This document shows positions 30,942 through 40,185 of a stretch of DNA of 64,000 nucleotides, piece by piece. The stretch comes from Azorinus chamasolen (taxonomy: Eukaryota; Mollusca; Bivalvia; Cardiida; Solecurtidae), in assembly GCA_963576725.1 (NCBI GenBank), contig OY755240.1:16346440-16410439 (forward strand), in the 5' to 3' direction. Each line of letters opens with the position of its first letter. The first letter of the stretch is position 1. A model generated the notes under the pieces. It worked only from the letters and a program-made list of their open reading frames with translations, was not told where the DNA came from and did not search any database. Position numbers and translations under genes: made by a program.

Positions 30942-31021
30942 CCCATTCCCTATTTGAATATTCATATAAGACATAGTCACATCATGAATGTTTAGTAAGT
31001 TATGTTTTATAAAAACATATG

Positions 31022-31439
31022 TACAGTAATACTCCTCTAAACCGGAATTCTAGTACAGAAGAATTTAGATACTATTAGGCAGGTGGCTGCTTAACCTTTA
31101 GCCTGCTGAGCAAATTATTTTTACGGAAATTATCATCTACTACATTTCCAAATTTCAAGCTATAATATTTTTTTCTACCAAGATGCAATCAGGGTGTCAA
31201 ACAGTTTGGATCCTGATGAGACGCCGAGTTACTCGGCGTCTTATCTGAATCCAAACTGTTTGCAAAGGTATTCACTCATCCGCCCATAGCAGGCTAAAGG
31301 TTAATACAGGGTGAATGTCATGCAGAAAGTTCCTATAGGAGCTTTCTGCATGACTTTCAACCTGCATTACGCTGCCACCTGTCTCCAAGACCAATATTTA
31401 TACTACAGTTGACGAACAGTTTAAAGAGGTTTTACTGTA
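31022..31439. mobile_element. C2 MITE nested in A2, holding B
   Basis: TACAGTAATACTCCTCTAAA and CCGGAATTCTAGTACAGAAG, interrupted at GGCTGCTTAA, resuming TACAGGGTGAATGTCATG, and ending AAAGAGGTTTTACTGTA. Confidence 0.93.
31091..31304. mobile_element. B-core MITE (third shell type) nested in C2
   Basis: TTAACCTTTAGCCTGCTGAG mirrors AGCAGGCTAAAGGTTAA. Hairpin GATGAGACGCCGAGTTACTC is intact. The target TTAA is duplicated at both ends, so the empty C2 site is legible. This is the clearest evidence here for TTAA target duplication. Confidence 0.95.
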
Positions 31440-31734
31440 TATAGGAAGTAAACTGTGTATTGGTAGAAACTATTGATATGAGTTATATCTCGTATAATTT
31501 CAAAGCAAACAGAGCAGACTCTGATCAGACAGCAAATGCGTGAACATGCGTGAAGGAAATGATTGCATATTTACGTCATTCATAATGTTTTCGTCGAATC
31601 AGTCTTAACTGCAAACGAATCCTGCGATATACATCACTATCTGAAATGCACGCGTGACAAGAAACTACCGTATGATGGTAATAAATTCAATGAATGTTTA
31701 TGTAAGAAATAATGATATCACGGTCGATTATTAA

Positions 31735-32175
31735 TTAATCCTTTACTCCATAAATATTTCAGAATGAAAACATGACCTCTTTGATATTAACCCGTTTTCT
31801 CCCACGATCCCATATATACGTACATGTAGGCAAACAGTGTAGACTCTGATCAGACGCCGCATCATGCGGCGTCTGATCAGAGTCTACATTGTTTGCTGAT
31901 AGGAAATTCAATATAAAACAAAACAAACTAATCCAATACATAAGCATGGAAGAATCCAATGGGAGCCAAATGGGTTAATATGCTGATTGTTTATAATGCT
32001 ATATGAGCACAGGAGTGTCTGGACATGGCAGAAACTGCTGTATGATATCTATATTATAATTTCATAAGCAAACAGAGCAGGCCCTGATCAGACGGCTCCT
32101 ACAGGAGCCGTCTGATCTGGGTTCACTCTGTTAGCAAAGCGTGTTAAAAGGTGTATATATGGAGTAGATAGTTAA
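31735..32175 (+). mobile_element. A2 MITE holding D
   Basis: TTAATCCTTTACTCCATAAA on the left. After the insert, GCTGATTGTTTATAATGC and an intact core CAGACGGCTCCTACAGGAGC, ending GGAGTAGATAGTTAA. Confidence 0.88.
31787..31978 (+). mobile_element. D MITE nested in A2
   Basis: TTAACCCGTTTTCTCCCACG to GAGCCAAATGGGTTAA. Core GACGCCGCATCATGCGGCGT. Some 35 bp of the right flank are deleted. Confidence 0.92.
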
Positions 32176-32515
32176 ATAAAAGTTTAAATATGACATGAAC
32201 ATATGATTTTTTATCATTACGTAAACCATAGAATCAGATCGTGTTTGATTAACCCATTTGCTCCGAGTAGATTCGTCCATGATTATATATTGGATTAGTC
32301 CATTTTTTTTATCTAAGGGGTGTCTGGCCTAAATTTTCAATTTCGTTTTGTTTTATATTGAAATTCCTATCAGCAAACAGTGTAGACTCTGATCAGACAC
32401 CGCATTATGCGGCGTCTGATCAGAGTCTACACTGTTTGCCTATGCCCCATAAATGGGATCGTGGGAGCAAATGGGTTAATAAGGAAACAGAGTAGACGCT
32501 GATCAGAACAATAGA
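32176..32515 (+). mobile_element. A2 fragment holding D
   Basis: AAACCATAGAATCAGATC before the insert and AGGAAACAGAGTAGACGCTG after it are consecutive in A2. Confidence 0.7.
32249..32478 (-). mobile_element. D MITE, complete, nested
   Basis: 230 bp, reverse to 26628. TTAACCCATTTGCTCCGAGT to GGAGCAAATGGGTTAA. One arm has GACACCGC against GCGGCGTC. Confidence 0.92.
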
Positions 32516-32639
32516 ATTGTACAGACACTTATAATAACATTACGAGATCTGATTCTACACTTTCTGTAATGATCAACACTTTTCTTGTTCATAATGATAT
32601 TATATAGAAAAAGTCAACACTATTTATACACAAATTATT

Positions 32640-32763
32640 TCTAGAAATAAATGACTTCATTGGATATAAATTAGATTAACTGTTATAATAGTACATAACC
32701 ACATGAATATCTGACCATGGCAGAACCAGTAGAATCATATCTATTCATGGAATAAATGGTTAA
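32640..32763 (+). mobile_element. A2 MITE lacking its hairpin
   Basis: ATATAAATTAGATTAACTGT, ATGGCAGAACCAGTAGAATC, then directly AATAAATGGTTAAG. The whole core is deleted. Confidence 0.65.
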
Positions 32764-32884
32764 GTGGTGGCTTTATAGAGTGGAACTTAGGGTTCATCTT
32801 GGGACCACTTATATCAACATAAGCTCATCAGTACAAATCGGTAGCGACAGTAACAAAGATACAAGTTACTTTTTAGGGTTGTTG

Positions 32885-33055
32885 ACCTTCTACGCTTTGA
32901 GCAATGGTCATCTGCAAATAGTATCGTCTGCAAATAATGCCGTCTGCTTCAATTCGAAAATAATATTTTGTTATAGTTTCATTTAAACAAACATTGACAT
33001 AATGTCAAATAATTTAGATCCTAATGAGACAGAACGTATGATCTGGATCAAAACA
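32885..33055. mobile_element. B2 MITE, degraded
   Basis: ATCGTCTGCAAATAATGCCG and GATCCTAATGAGACAG with GATCTGGATCAAAAC. Confidence 0.6.
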
Positions 33056-33253
33056 CGAATTCACGAGTAGAGTGCTGAGTGCAGGAAACAAGGCTTCTGT
33101 CATATGCAAAAAAGGTGTATAGTTGAAAACAATGTACCTCTCAACCCAACTAACTCACTCACTCATTTGCAATGTATACCAAGATAAAATGACTCCTAGG
33201 GAAGTTCTCTGATCCGGGTCTGCACTGTTTGTCATGCAGAATACACTAACACA

Positions 33254-33488
33254 ATTAACCCATTACCTCATAGGTTATATTTAGATACAGCCTCTTTGTA
33301 TAAATCTACCGAAAAGGAGCATTAACTAGTGAAAAGGATTTTTTTTTAGAATTTTGTAGTTTGAAACCATTTATGATTAATACAGCATTGGTCCTGTAGT
33401 AGTAGCAAATGCTCTATTTATCACAATGGTTTCACAAAGTGACTTTTACAGAGTCGTCAAAAGTCGTCATTGTGAGGGAATGGGTTAA
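33254..33488 (-). mobile_element. E MITE, complete
   Basis: TTAACCCATTACCTCATAGG to GAGGGAATGGGTTAA. The left hairpin arm is worn (CAGCATTGGTCCTGTAG), the right intact. Confidence 0.9.
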
Positions 33489-33649
33489 ACCTTTTTACAT
33501 ACAAATACCTTTTCAAAGCTTTGCAAACAGCGTAGACCCAGATCAGACGGCTCTGCTTGCGTACGGTATAAACTACAGTAGTTCTTATTCTACATTTTCA
33601 GCTGGAACCAATATGCCTTTTTGCTCATACCCTTTTACATGGATATTCA
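33485..33649 (-). mobile_element. A2 MITE, core collapsed
   Basis: TTAAACCTTTTTACATACAA, CAGATCAGACGGCTCTGC, then ATTTTCAGCTGGAACCAATA and TTACATGGATATTCAAC. Confidence 0.65.
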
Positions 33650-33860
33650 ACATATTCCATAAATACGCCCTTTTTACGCCTTTGCAAACAGAGTAGACCC
33701 AGATCAGACGGCTCCTATAGGAGCCGTCTGATCAGGGTCTGTTCTGTTTGTTCCTGATATAACATTGATATTATTCTATATCCAGTTTCAGCTGGAACCA
33801 ACATGTCTTTTGTTCATACGCTGTTACATGTATATTCAACAGGGAAATGTTTACGACGTC
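33650..33860 (-). mobile_element. A2 MITE, duplicated block unit 1
   Basis: ATTCCATAAATACGCCCTTT and TTACGCCTTTGCAAACAG, then a full core GACGGCTCCTATAGGAGCCG and TCAGCTGGAACCAACATG. Part of a ~0.5-kb unit repeated at 34104-34620. Confidence 0.8.
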
Positions 33861-33897
33861 TATACTGAGTGGACTCATCGTTAAACAGTGATGGGTA

Positions 33898-34073
33898 AAG
33901 TAAAACACATTTAAACTGGATTATCAAATTCAGCTCTAAGACAGATGACAGCTTAATTCAGGGTGAAAGACACACAGAAAGCTCCTAAAAGAACCTTGCA
34001 TTAAGCAGCCACCTGCCGGAATTATCTAAATTCTTCTCTATCAGAATTCCGGTTTAGAGGGGTTTGTACTGCA
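33898..34073. mobile_element. C2 MITE, unit 1
   Basis: TAAAGTAAAACACATTTAAA, AGACAGATGACAGCTTAATT, a shortened core (AAGCTCCTAAAAGAACC), then GGTTTAGAGGGGTTTGTACT. Confidence 0.78.
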
Positions 34074-34103
34074 TTCCATCTTGATAATTGAGTGTTGAAA
34101 GAT

Positions 34104-34352
34104 TTAACCTTTCTATGTTTATTCCAAAGAATATGGAAGGTGGAGCATAGTGAAAATAAAGAAACAGATCTTTCAAATTCCATTATCAAACAGAGTAGAC
34201 CCAGACCTGACGGTTCCTATAGGAACCGTTTGATCAGGGTCTGTTTCTGTTTGTTTATGATATAACATTGATATAATTCTACAGTTACTGCTGGAACCAA
34301 CATGTCTTTTGTTCATACGCTGTTACATGGATATTCAACGGGGAAATGTTGA
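34104..34352. mobile_element. A1/A2 chimera joined at the hairpin
   Basis: The left half is A1 forward (CCTTTCTATGTTTATTCC, GAATATGGAAGGTGGAGCAT). The right half is A2 reverse (GCTGGAACCAACATGTCTTT, TACATGGATATTCAACGGGG). The switch lies in the core ACGGTTCCTATAGGAACCGT, whose two arms share a T/A change. Confidence 0.8.
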
Positions 34353-34404
34353 ATACTTGTATACTGAGTGAACTTCATCGTTATATATACAGTGATGGGT
34401 TAAA

Positions 34405-34588
34405 ATAAAACACATCTAAACCGGACTATCGAATTAGTATCATTGTCAGCTCTTAGACATGTGACAGCTTAATTCAGGGTGAAAGACTCGCAGAAAGCTC
34501 CTAAAAGAGCATTGCGTTAGGCAGTCACTTGCGGAAAAGATCTAAATTCTTCTCTGCCAGAATTCCGGTCTAGAGGGTTTTATACTGC
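34405..34588. mobile_element. C2 MITE, unit 2
   Basis: AAAATAAAACACATCTAAAC and CGGACTATCGAATTAGTATC, with the same shortened core as unit 1 (AAGCTCCTAAAAGAGC). Confidence 0.78.
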
Positions 34589-34619
34589 ATTCCACACTAA
34601 TAATTGAGTGTTGAAAGAT

Positions 34620-34870
34620 TTAACCCTTTCCCTCATATAAACGTGTTTTCTCGCATTTGCAAACAGAGTAGACCCAGATCAGACGGCTCCTTGAGGAGCC
34701 GTCTGATCAGGGTCTACACTGTTTGCTAGTGGAATTTGAAAGATCTTGTTTCTTTTCTTTATAAAATGGCTACAATGTTCCACCTTCGATATTACAATAT
34801 AACTATTTTTCTCCATGAATATTCAGTAGGTATTAAAAATTCGAATAAACATAGAACAGGAAAAAGGTAA
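34620..34870 (-). mobile_element. A1 MITE, complete
   Basis: TTAACCCTTTCCCTCATATA to AACATAGAACAGGAAAAAGG. Core GACGGCTCCTTGAGGAGCCG. Confidence 0.9.
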
Positions 34871-35077
34871 ACCAAGCCATTGTGGTTATACTGATACATT
34901 GTGTACATGGTATATACAACGTCACCCATTATTCACAGTCCAGTTGACAATGGGAGCCTACTGGGTTAATAAACTTACAGAAATATTTGGCTACGTGACG
35001 TTTAAATTGGTATTCACATGAAAATGACCAGTCACGGCCTATTATCTCTTATTACATATTTTAGCACGAGTATGAAA

Positions 35078-35300
35078 TTAACCCACCATCCGTTCAACAA
35101 ACTTTATGCGGCAAATAATTTTCATCTACAAACACTGTTATCTGCTTTAAGTTCCAGGGTGAATATTCTTTCAATTTCTTCTATAAAACGTAAATGGTGT
35201 GTCAAACAGTTTGGATCCTGATGAGACGCCGAGTTACTCGGCGTCTCATCTGGATCCAAACTCTTTGTAAAGATAGTCAAAGTTTCGGAAATTGCACCAA
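35078..35300. mobile_element. B-core MITE, B2-like shell
   Basis: TTAACCCACCATCCGTTCAA, CATCTACAAACACTGTTATC, then an intact hairpin AACAGTTTGGATCCTGATGA. The right end is worn. Confidence 0.78.
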
Positions 35301-35492
35301 ACCTCGTGGTCGCTCTCCGGTGAAAGAGGTAGGCTAGAAGGGTGTGAACAATGGCGATTGCCCTGAATGGCTTCGGGTTGTTGACTTATTTTACGCTGAT
35401 CTTCGCCGAGCGAATCATTGGCAATTGTATCTCACCAACAAATCATCGCATCTTAATAATCATGAAACGTGTTGTAAGGGCATTTACCCGGA

Positions 35493-35705
35493 TTAACCCT
35501 TACACAGCTGAAAAAAAAGAATGTCTGCCCAATTGTTGAGCTGGTGACATTTTGATTATTATTTTTTATTATTCGAGCAAGCTTGAGGGGAACTATTGAC
35601 CGAGTATCAAGGAACTTAGATCATGATAAGACGTCGAGTTACTTGGTGTCTCATCTAGATCCGAGCTGTTTGTATGTGCAAGACAGTTCGCGGTTATTAG
35701 TCTTC
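35493..35705 (+). mobile_element. B1 MITE, worn
   Basis: TTAACCCTTACACAGCTGAA, AACTATTGACCGAGTATCAA, hairpin GATAAGACGTCGAGTTACTT with partner GGTGTCTCATCTAGATCC. Confidence 0.78.
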
Positions 35706-35889
35706 AGTTGAAGCGATTGTCCGAGAGGTGAGTATAAGTAAAATACAGGAGCAAAAATCAACAAAACAATAGTAAATATCGAATCGTTCTGTATCGGATA
35801 AGGTCATAGGGATAATCGTGAATTGGTTCGCATTTTTAAACTAACCGAGGATCTATATATCTGATAAAGTTTAATATCATTTGAACCAC

Positions 35890-36015
35890 TCGTTAGCCTA
35901 ATTAGTTTAGTGCTACCATGCCACCCCTCCTCCAATACAGGAGTTCGAATCGTAGCTAAGACTCACATGTGATATGTAAAATCTGGGGCTAAAAAGGCAT
36001 GTTTGCCCGATTTTC
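35890..36015 (+). mobile_element. SINE-like, tRNA-related fragment
   Basis: A worn A-box-like GTTAGCCTAATTAGTTTAGTG and the B-box-like GAGTTCGAATCG, followed by AAGGCATGTTTGCCCGATTT, shared with the next fragment. Confidence 0.5.
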
Positions 36016-36029
36016 TACTTTCTTTTTAT

Positions 36030-36178
36030 CACTCGTTGGGCCTCATTTACTCAGTTGTAGAGTGCCACCTTCCGTTCGGCTGGTCATGGGTTCGAATCGT
36101 ATTAAAAGCTCTCATATTCTGATGCATTATTGGTACTACCTGGTTTATCATAAACATGTTTGCCGGATTGCCTAAATA
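36030..36178 (+). mobile_element. SINE-like, tRNA-related fragment, second copy
   Basis: CTCATTTACTCAGTTGTAGA resembles an A box and GGGTTCGAATCG a B box. It ends with AACATGTTTGCCGGATTGCC like the first copy. Both look truncated. Confidence 0.55.
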
Positions 36179-36193
36179 CCATAATCTGGTGAA

Positions 36194-36402
36194 TACAGAA
36201 ACATCCCTCTAAACCGGAATTCTAGTAGAGGAGAATTTAGATAGGTTTAGGCAAGTGACTGCTTAATGCAGGATGATGTCACGCAGAGAGCTCCTTTAGA
36301 GGAGCTTTCTGCATGACGTTCACCCTGAATTAAGCTACCATTTGCCTCCAATGCCTGTATTTATATTAAATTGGACGTCCGGTCTAGAGGAGTTATAATG
36401 TA
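36194..36402. mobile_element. C2 MITE
   Basis: TACAGAAACATCCCTCTAAA, CCGGAATTCTAGTAGAGGAG, ending GGTCTAGAGGAGTTATAATG then TA. Core GAGCTCCTTTAGAGGAGC. Confidence 0.88.
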
Positions 36403-36459
36403 ATTTGTTTCGTAATGCTATTAACCATTCTCTGATATTTGTCATTTTGGTTTTTCATG

Positions 36460-36859
36460 TATAGAAAAGCCCCTATAAACCGGAATTTCAACAAAGAAAA
36501 ATAGATTTTAGGGAGGTGACTGCTGAGTGCATGTTGAACGTCCCAAAGGAGCTTTCTGCGTGACTTTCTTCCTGCATTGCACTGTCACCTGTCTGAAATA
36601 TCGGCCTTGACACTACTTTTAACTCTTTGCAAGCTAAGTAATTTTTCGTCTGTAACAATGGTCGTCTCCTTCAATTCTTAAAATAAACTTTCTCTCATTA
36701 CTTTGCAAAACTATGGTCAAGGTGGAAAACAGTTTAGATCCTGATGAGACGCCACATAATGCGGCGTCCCATCTGGGTCTAAACTGTTTGCATATGTAAT
36801 CACAGTTTCACCGCTAGCGTGCAAAGAGTTAACTTCGGATTTAAAGGAGTTTTACTGTA
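36460..36859. mobile_element. C2 MITE holding a B/D hybrid
   Basis: AGCCCCTATAAACCGGAATT to ATTTAAAGGAGTTTTACTGTA minus the insert. The insert lies at the TTAA in the right interior (CACTACTTTTAAC), where other C2 copies read ACATTTAACGTCC. Confidence 0.87.
36619..36832. mobile_element. B/D hybrid MITE nested in C2
   Basis: TTAACTCTTTGCAAGCTAAG and TAGCGTGCAAAGAGTTAA terminal repeats. Outer arms are B (AACAGTTTAGATCCTGATGA), but the centre is D (GACGCCACATAATGCGGCGT). Confidence 0.9.
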
Positions 36860-36869
36860 CATATACTAA

Positions 36870-36995
36870 GGTAATCTCTACAATCAGACCTGTGTACTTC
36901 CATAATCAAACCGCGCAGATCCTGATAAGACTCCGATCTGGGTCTACTCTGTTATCAAAGACGTGAAAAGGCATTCCTGTGGTTGGAGTAAATAA
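36870..36995 (+). mobile_element. A2 MITE, right part, core shortened
   Basis: CTACAATCAGACCTGTGTAC, GCAGATCCTGATAAGACTCC, GATCTGGGTCTACTCTGTTA. Confidence 0.65.
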
Positions 36996-37094
36996 TTGTC
37001 CATTTGAATACAGAATATTCAAAGTGGAATGTCCTCCCATTATTTAACTTCGAGTCCATTCAGTCTGAAAGGCTTATACTTCTGAGATAATTTT

Positions 37095-37190
37095 GACTTA
37101 CAAACAGTGCAGAACCTGGCCAGAGGTCTCATCGACGGGTCTACACTGTTTGCAAATGCCGGTAGACGGGTTTCCCGCATTCGAAGTGTT
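37095..37190. mobile_element. A-core fragment
   Basis: CTTACAAACAGTGCAGAACC and GGTCTACACTGTTTGCAAAT, with a collapsed centre. Confidence 0.55.
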
Positions 37191-37407
37191 GAGCGATTGT
37201 ACAACATTCTCGTAACTCGTATCTTGAAAGATAGTCAATGACTCCTCAGGTTCACTGTATCAACCCCTTCTGGCCACGGATTCCAGACACAAACTTAGAG
37301 ATACTGATACAGTGATAAGATTTGAATTAATCACATGATCAGGTATATTATGTAACTCTGTCAGAAACATGGTATAATGTTGTTATTGACATAGTTCACT
37401 TAGCCTT

Positions 37408-37620
37408 TTAACCCTTTCTCTGTTCATTATTCCTGTAAGAAATAATGACATCATGAATAATTATTAGCTGATTTTGTTATAAGGTACACTTTTCAAATTG
37501 TTTGGTTTGACAGAAGTCAGATCTATGTAATGTGAAAAGCAAACAGAGTAGACCCTGGTCAGACGGCTCCTATAGGTCTACTCTGTTTGCAAATGGAACT
37601 ATGATGTAGAGGGTTTATAT
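37408..37620 (+). mobile_element. A2 MITE, one core arm deleted
   Basis: TTAACCCTTTCTCTGTTCAT, GTAAGAAATAATGACATC, then CAGACGGCTCCTATAGGTCT running into ACTCTGTTTGC. Confidence 0.82.
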
Positions 37621-37624
37621 GAAG

Positions 37625-37856
37625 ATATTCTTCTACAGTTACTGCCATAAATACGCCTTTCTCCACTTTTGCAAACAGAGAAGACTCAGATCAGACGGCT
37701 CCTGATCAGAGTCTGCTCTGTTTGCTAATGATATAATATAGATATGATTCTACAGTTTCAGCTCTGGTCAAAACTTCCAGTGTCCATGTGCTATTGTAAC
37801 AATTAATCTATTTGATATGAATCATTATAACTTTAAGTAATGAGTAAAGGGTTGAA
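37625..37856 (-). mobile_element. A2 MITE, reverse, one core arm deleted
   Basis: TGCCATAAATACGCCTTTCT, CAGACGGCTCCTGATCAGAG and GTCTGCTCTGTTTGCTAATG, ending TAATGAGTAAAGGGTTGA. Confidence 0.8.
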
Positions 37857-37932
37857 TCTATATATCGGTCACTGAGAGTATACAGACTTCAGAGTATTAT
37901 CAACTTTGTCCTGCTATAAAATCTGAGTACTG

Positions 37933-38046
37933 GTTAAACCCTTTCGTCCATGAATATTCATAGCACACTCCTGCGGGTGTCGCCTGGTCTTGGTCTGCCT
38001 TGTTTGCAAATACGTCAAAAGGTGTCACTGTGGAATAAAGGGTTAA
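37933..38046 (+). mobile_element. A2 MITE, internally deleted to 114 bp
   Basis: TTAAACCCTTTCGTCCATGA and ATATTCATAGCACACTCC pass directly into the right core arm and GGAATAAAGGGTTAA. Confidence 0.85.
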
Positions 38047-38099
38047 ATGTTCCATTGCAAGTTCTACTTGTCCATGAATCTATTAAGCTATTTATAAAC

Positions 38100-38190
38100 G
38101 TTTGACCGAGGATCAATCAACTTAGATCTCGGTGAGATCTGGATCCAAGCTGTCTGAAAATGCAAGTCATTTGAGGCATAATAGGATAAG
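38100..38190 (+). mobile_element. B1 fragment
   Basis: TTTGACCGAGGATCAATCAA, GATCTGGATCCAAGCTGTCT and AAAATGCAAGTC. The hairpin centre is missing. Confidence 0.6.
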
Positions 38191-38279
38191 AGGCAATATT
38201 CAACAATATAGTCGTGAGCCTCAGTAGCAAGTTAGCAACCAGTAATACCTTAACAGAACGATACACTTTATTGTATTGA

Positions 38280-38542
38280 CGTAACCCTTTTCTTCATACA
38301 AATGCATTTTGGCGCATCTGCAAAAAGAGTAGACCCATATCAGACGGCTCCTATATGAGCCATCTCATCAGGATCTGCTCTGTTTGCTAATGGAATTTGA
38401 CAGACCCGTTTCTTTAATTTCTGAAATGTCTACAATGTTCCACCTACCATATTTCATTATACATATAACTACATATATTTTGTCCATGAAAATTCAGTCG
38501 GTATTGACATTTGGAATAAAAATGGAACAGTGGACGGGTTAA
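38280..38542 (-). mobile_element. A1 MITE
   Basis: CGTAACCCTTTTCTTCATAC to TGGAACAGTGGACGGGTTAA. An extra ACATATAACT repeat lengthens it. Confidence 0.87.
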
Positions 38543-38561
38543 TGGAAAGTTTACAGGGAAT

Positions 38562-38728
38562 GTTAGCTTTCCATGCTGACGTAATAGGAATGTGACAACA
38601 TGTTAGCTTTTCATGTTGACGTAACAGCAATGTAACAAAATGATAGCTTTTCGTGTTGACGTAATATGAATGTAACAGAGTGTTAGCTTTTCATGCTGAC
38701 GTAACAGCAATGTAACAAAATGTTAGCT
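38562..38728. repeat. 40-bp tandem repeat, about four units
   Basis: GTTAGCTTTTCATGCTGACG starts units at 38562, 38602, 38642, 38682 and a partial unit at 38722. AACAGCAATGTAAC is the second half. Confidence 0.93.
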
Positions 38729-38821
38729 TGATCGTTGTTTGCAAATGCGTGTTAGGTCGCAAATCTACTGTTAGGATCTACTGTTGCAGATCCTCTCTAC
38801 CCATAGCTAGATATAAAAAGG

Positions 38822-39020
38822 TTTAACCCTTTCCCTCATATGGATGGCATGTTGCACCTTTGCAAACAGAGTATATCCAGATCCGACAGATCCTGTAGGA
38901 GTTGTCTCATCAGGGACTGCTCTGAACGCTAACGGAGATCTGAAGTTTCTGTCACAGCCGAAAATGTATTCGTTTATGTGTAATTATAAAACAAAATAGT
39001 CAATGGATATTCATGCAGTA
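38822..39020 (-). mobile_element. A2 MITE, worn
   Basis: TTAACCCTTTCCCTCATATG, CAGACAGATCC-type core with GGAGTTGTCTCATCAGGGAC, then TCAATGGATATTCATGCAG. Confidence 0.7.
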
Positions 39021-39204
39021 ATACATTCTTGCTTCTTGAATTAATAGTCATGGGGGTATAATGAACGTAAGATCATTAACCTGTTCAATTCCAGCACCAG
39101 ACAATGAAGTCAGCAATGGCGAAGTAATAATATATGAAGTAATGACTTCTAGAAGTAACCGAGAGGACATTGATAGCTATACCACTGTCCTCAACCGATG
39201 ACTC

Positions 39205-39433
39205 CATGATATCCATGGAGGGAATAATAACACCATGGATAGAAATTAGCTGAATTTTTATAATGAAATATGAGATCAGATGTTTTGGCTGGCAAAGACA
39301 GAAACTGTTGCATCAAGATGTATATTATTTCATAAGCAAACAGAGCAGACTATGTGCTACATGTGAGAGCCGTCTGATCTAGGTTTGTTCTGATAGCAAA
39401 GGTGAAGAAAGGCGTATTTATGGAGAAAAGGGC
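39205..39433 (+). mobile_element. A2 MITE, left end worn
   Basis: ATTAGCTGAATTTTTATAAT, ATTATTTCATAAGCAAACAG, GAGAGCCGTCTGATCTAGGT, GGCGTATTTATGGAGAAAAG. Confidence 0.8.
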
Positions 39434-39609
39434 TGCAAAGAGACATTGTGGTGTCAGGGTGACGAATATGTAAGCCTTATTGATCAGCAAATATAGTAAT
39501 GGTTTCCAGCGAACATCGAAAGAGAAAATAAAACACTATCTAGGGAAACGAAATGACTGATCAAACTTATTTGACACTCGCCATCATTGAACACCTTGCC
39601 TGATACAGT

Positions 39610-39712
39610 TGCCATTTCGCGTCTTTGCAGACAGAGTAGACCAACATCAGGCGGCTCCTGGAGGAACAGTATGGTCAGGGTCTGCTCTGTTTTCTTATAG
39701 AATGGCCATCAT
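39610..39712 (-). mobile_element. A-core fragment
   Basis: CGCGTCTTTGCAGACAGAGT, GGCGGCTCCTGGAGGAACAG and GGTCAGGGTCTGCTCTG. Confidence 0.65.
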
Positions 39713-39740
39713 TGAACCAACTATCTGATATAGACACAAT

Positions 39741-39967
39741 TTAACACTTTCCCCCATATAAACGTGTTTCCATGCATCTGCATCTCCTATAGGAGCCGTC
39801 TATTCAGGGTCTGCTCTGTTTGCTAATGGAATTTGATAAATATGTTTCTTTACGTTCTAAAACGGCTACAATGTTTCACCTTCGATATATCATTATAATT
39901 ATTTTGTCCATGAATATTCATTGGGTATTGAAATTCGGACAACAATATAGAACAGGGAAATGATTAA
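39741..39967 (-). mobile_element. A1 MITE, left core arm deleted
   Basis: TTAACACTTTCCCCCATATA, then CATCTGCATCTCCTATAGGA. The far half is intact, ending AACAGGGAAATGATTAA. Confidence 0.87.
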
Positions 39968-40185
39968 CTTTACAAACAACGTAGATAAGATCAGACGACT
40001 GCTATAGGGGCCCGTCTGATCAGGATTTGCTCGGCTTGTTTTTTTAATGATACAGACCTGGTTCTCCAGTTCTGGCAAGGACTACATTCCTTTGTTTATG
40101 TCAGTATATAGATTTAAGCTGACACATGTCCATAGGGTTAGCATTACATTTTCTTACATGAATATTTATGAGGTAAGCAGTTATT
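39964..40185 (-). mobile_element. A2 MITE abutting A1
   Basis: Shares TTAA 39964-39967. Core GATCAGACGACTGCTATAGG, and the far end TTACATGAATATTTATGAGG. Confidence 0.72.

Larger units (their letters stand above)
30938..31560 (+). mobile_element. A2 MITE, fifth link, holding C2
   Basis: Left piece 30938-31021 (TTTGAATATTCATATAAGAC, TTATAAAAACATATG). The right piece from 31440 gives GTATTGGTAGAAACTATTG and CAGACTCTGATCAGACAG, then a shortened right end. Confidence 0.85.

Noticed and set aside
35351..35539. 62-codon frame starting MAIALNGFG
   Set aside because: Its last third is the start of a B1 MITE; no domain.
36030..36100. tRNA gene on plus
   Set aside because: Box-like motifs only; no acceptor-stem pairing seen, and a sister copy lies just upstream, fitting a SINE relic.
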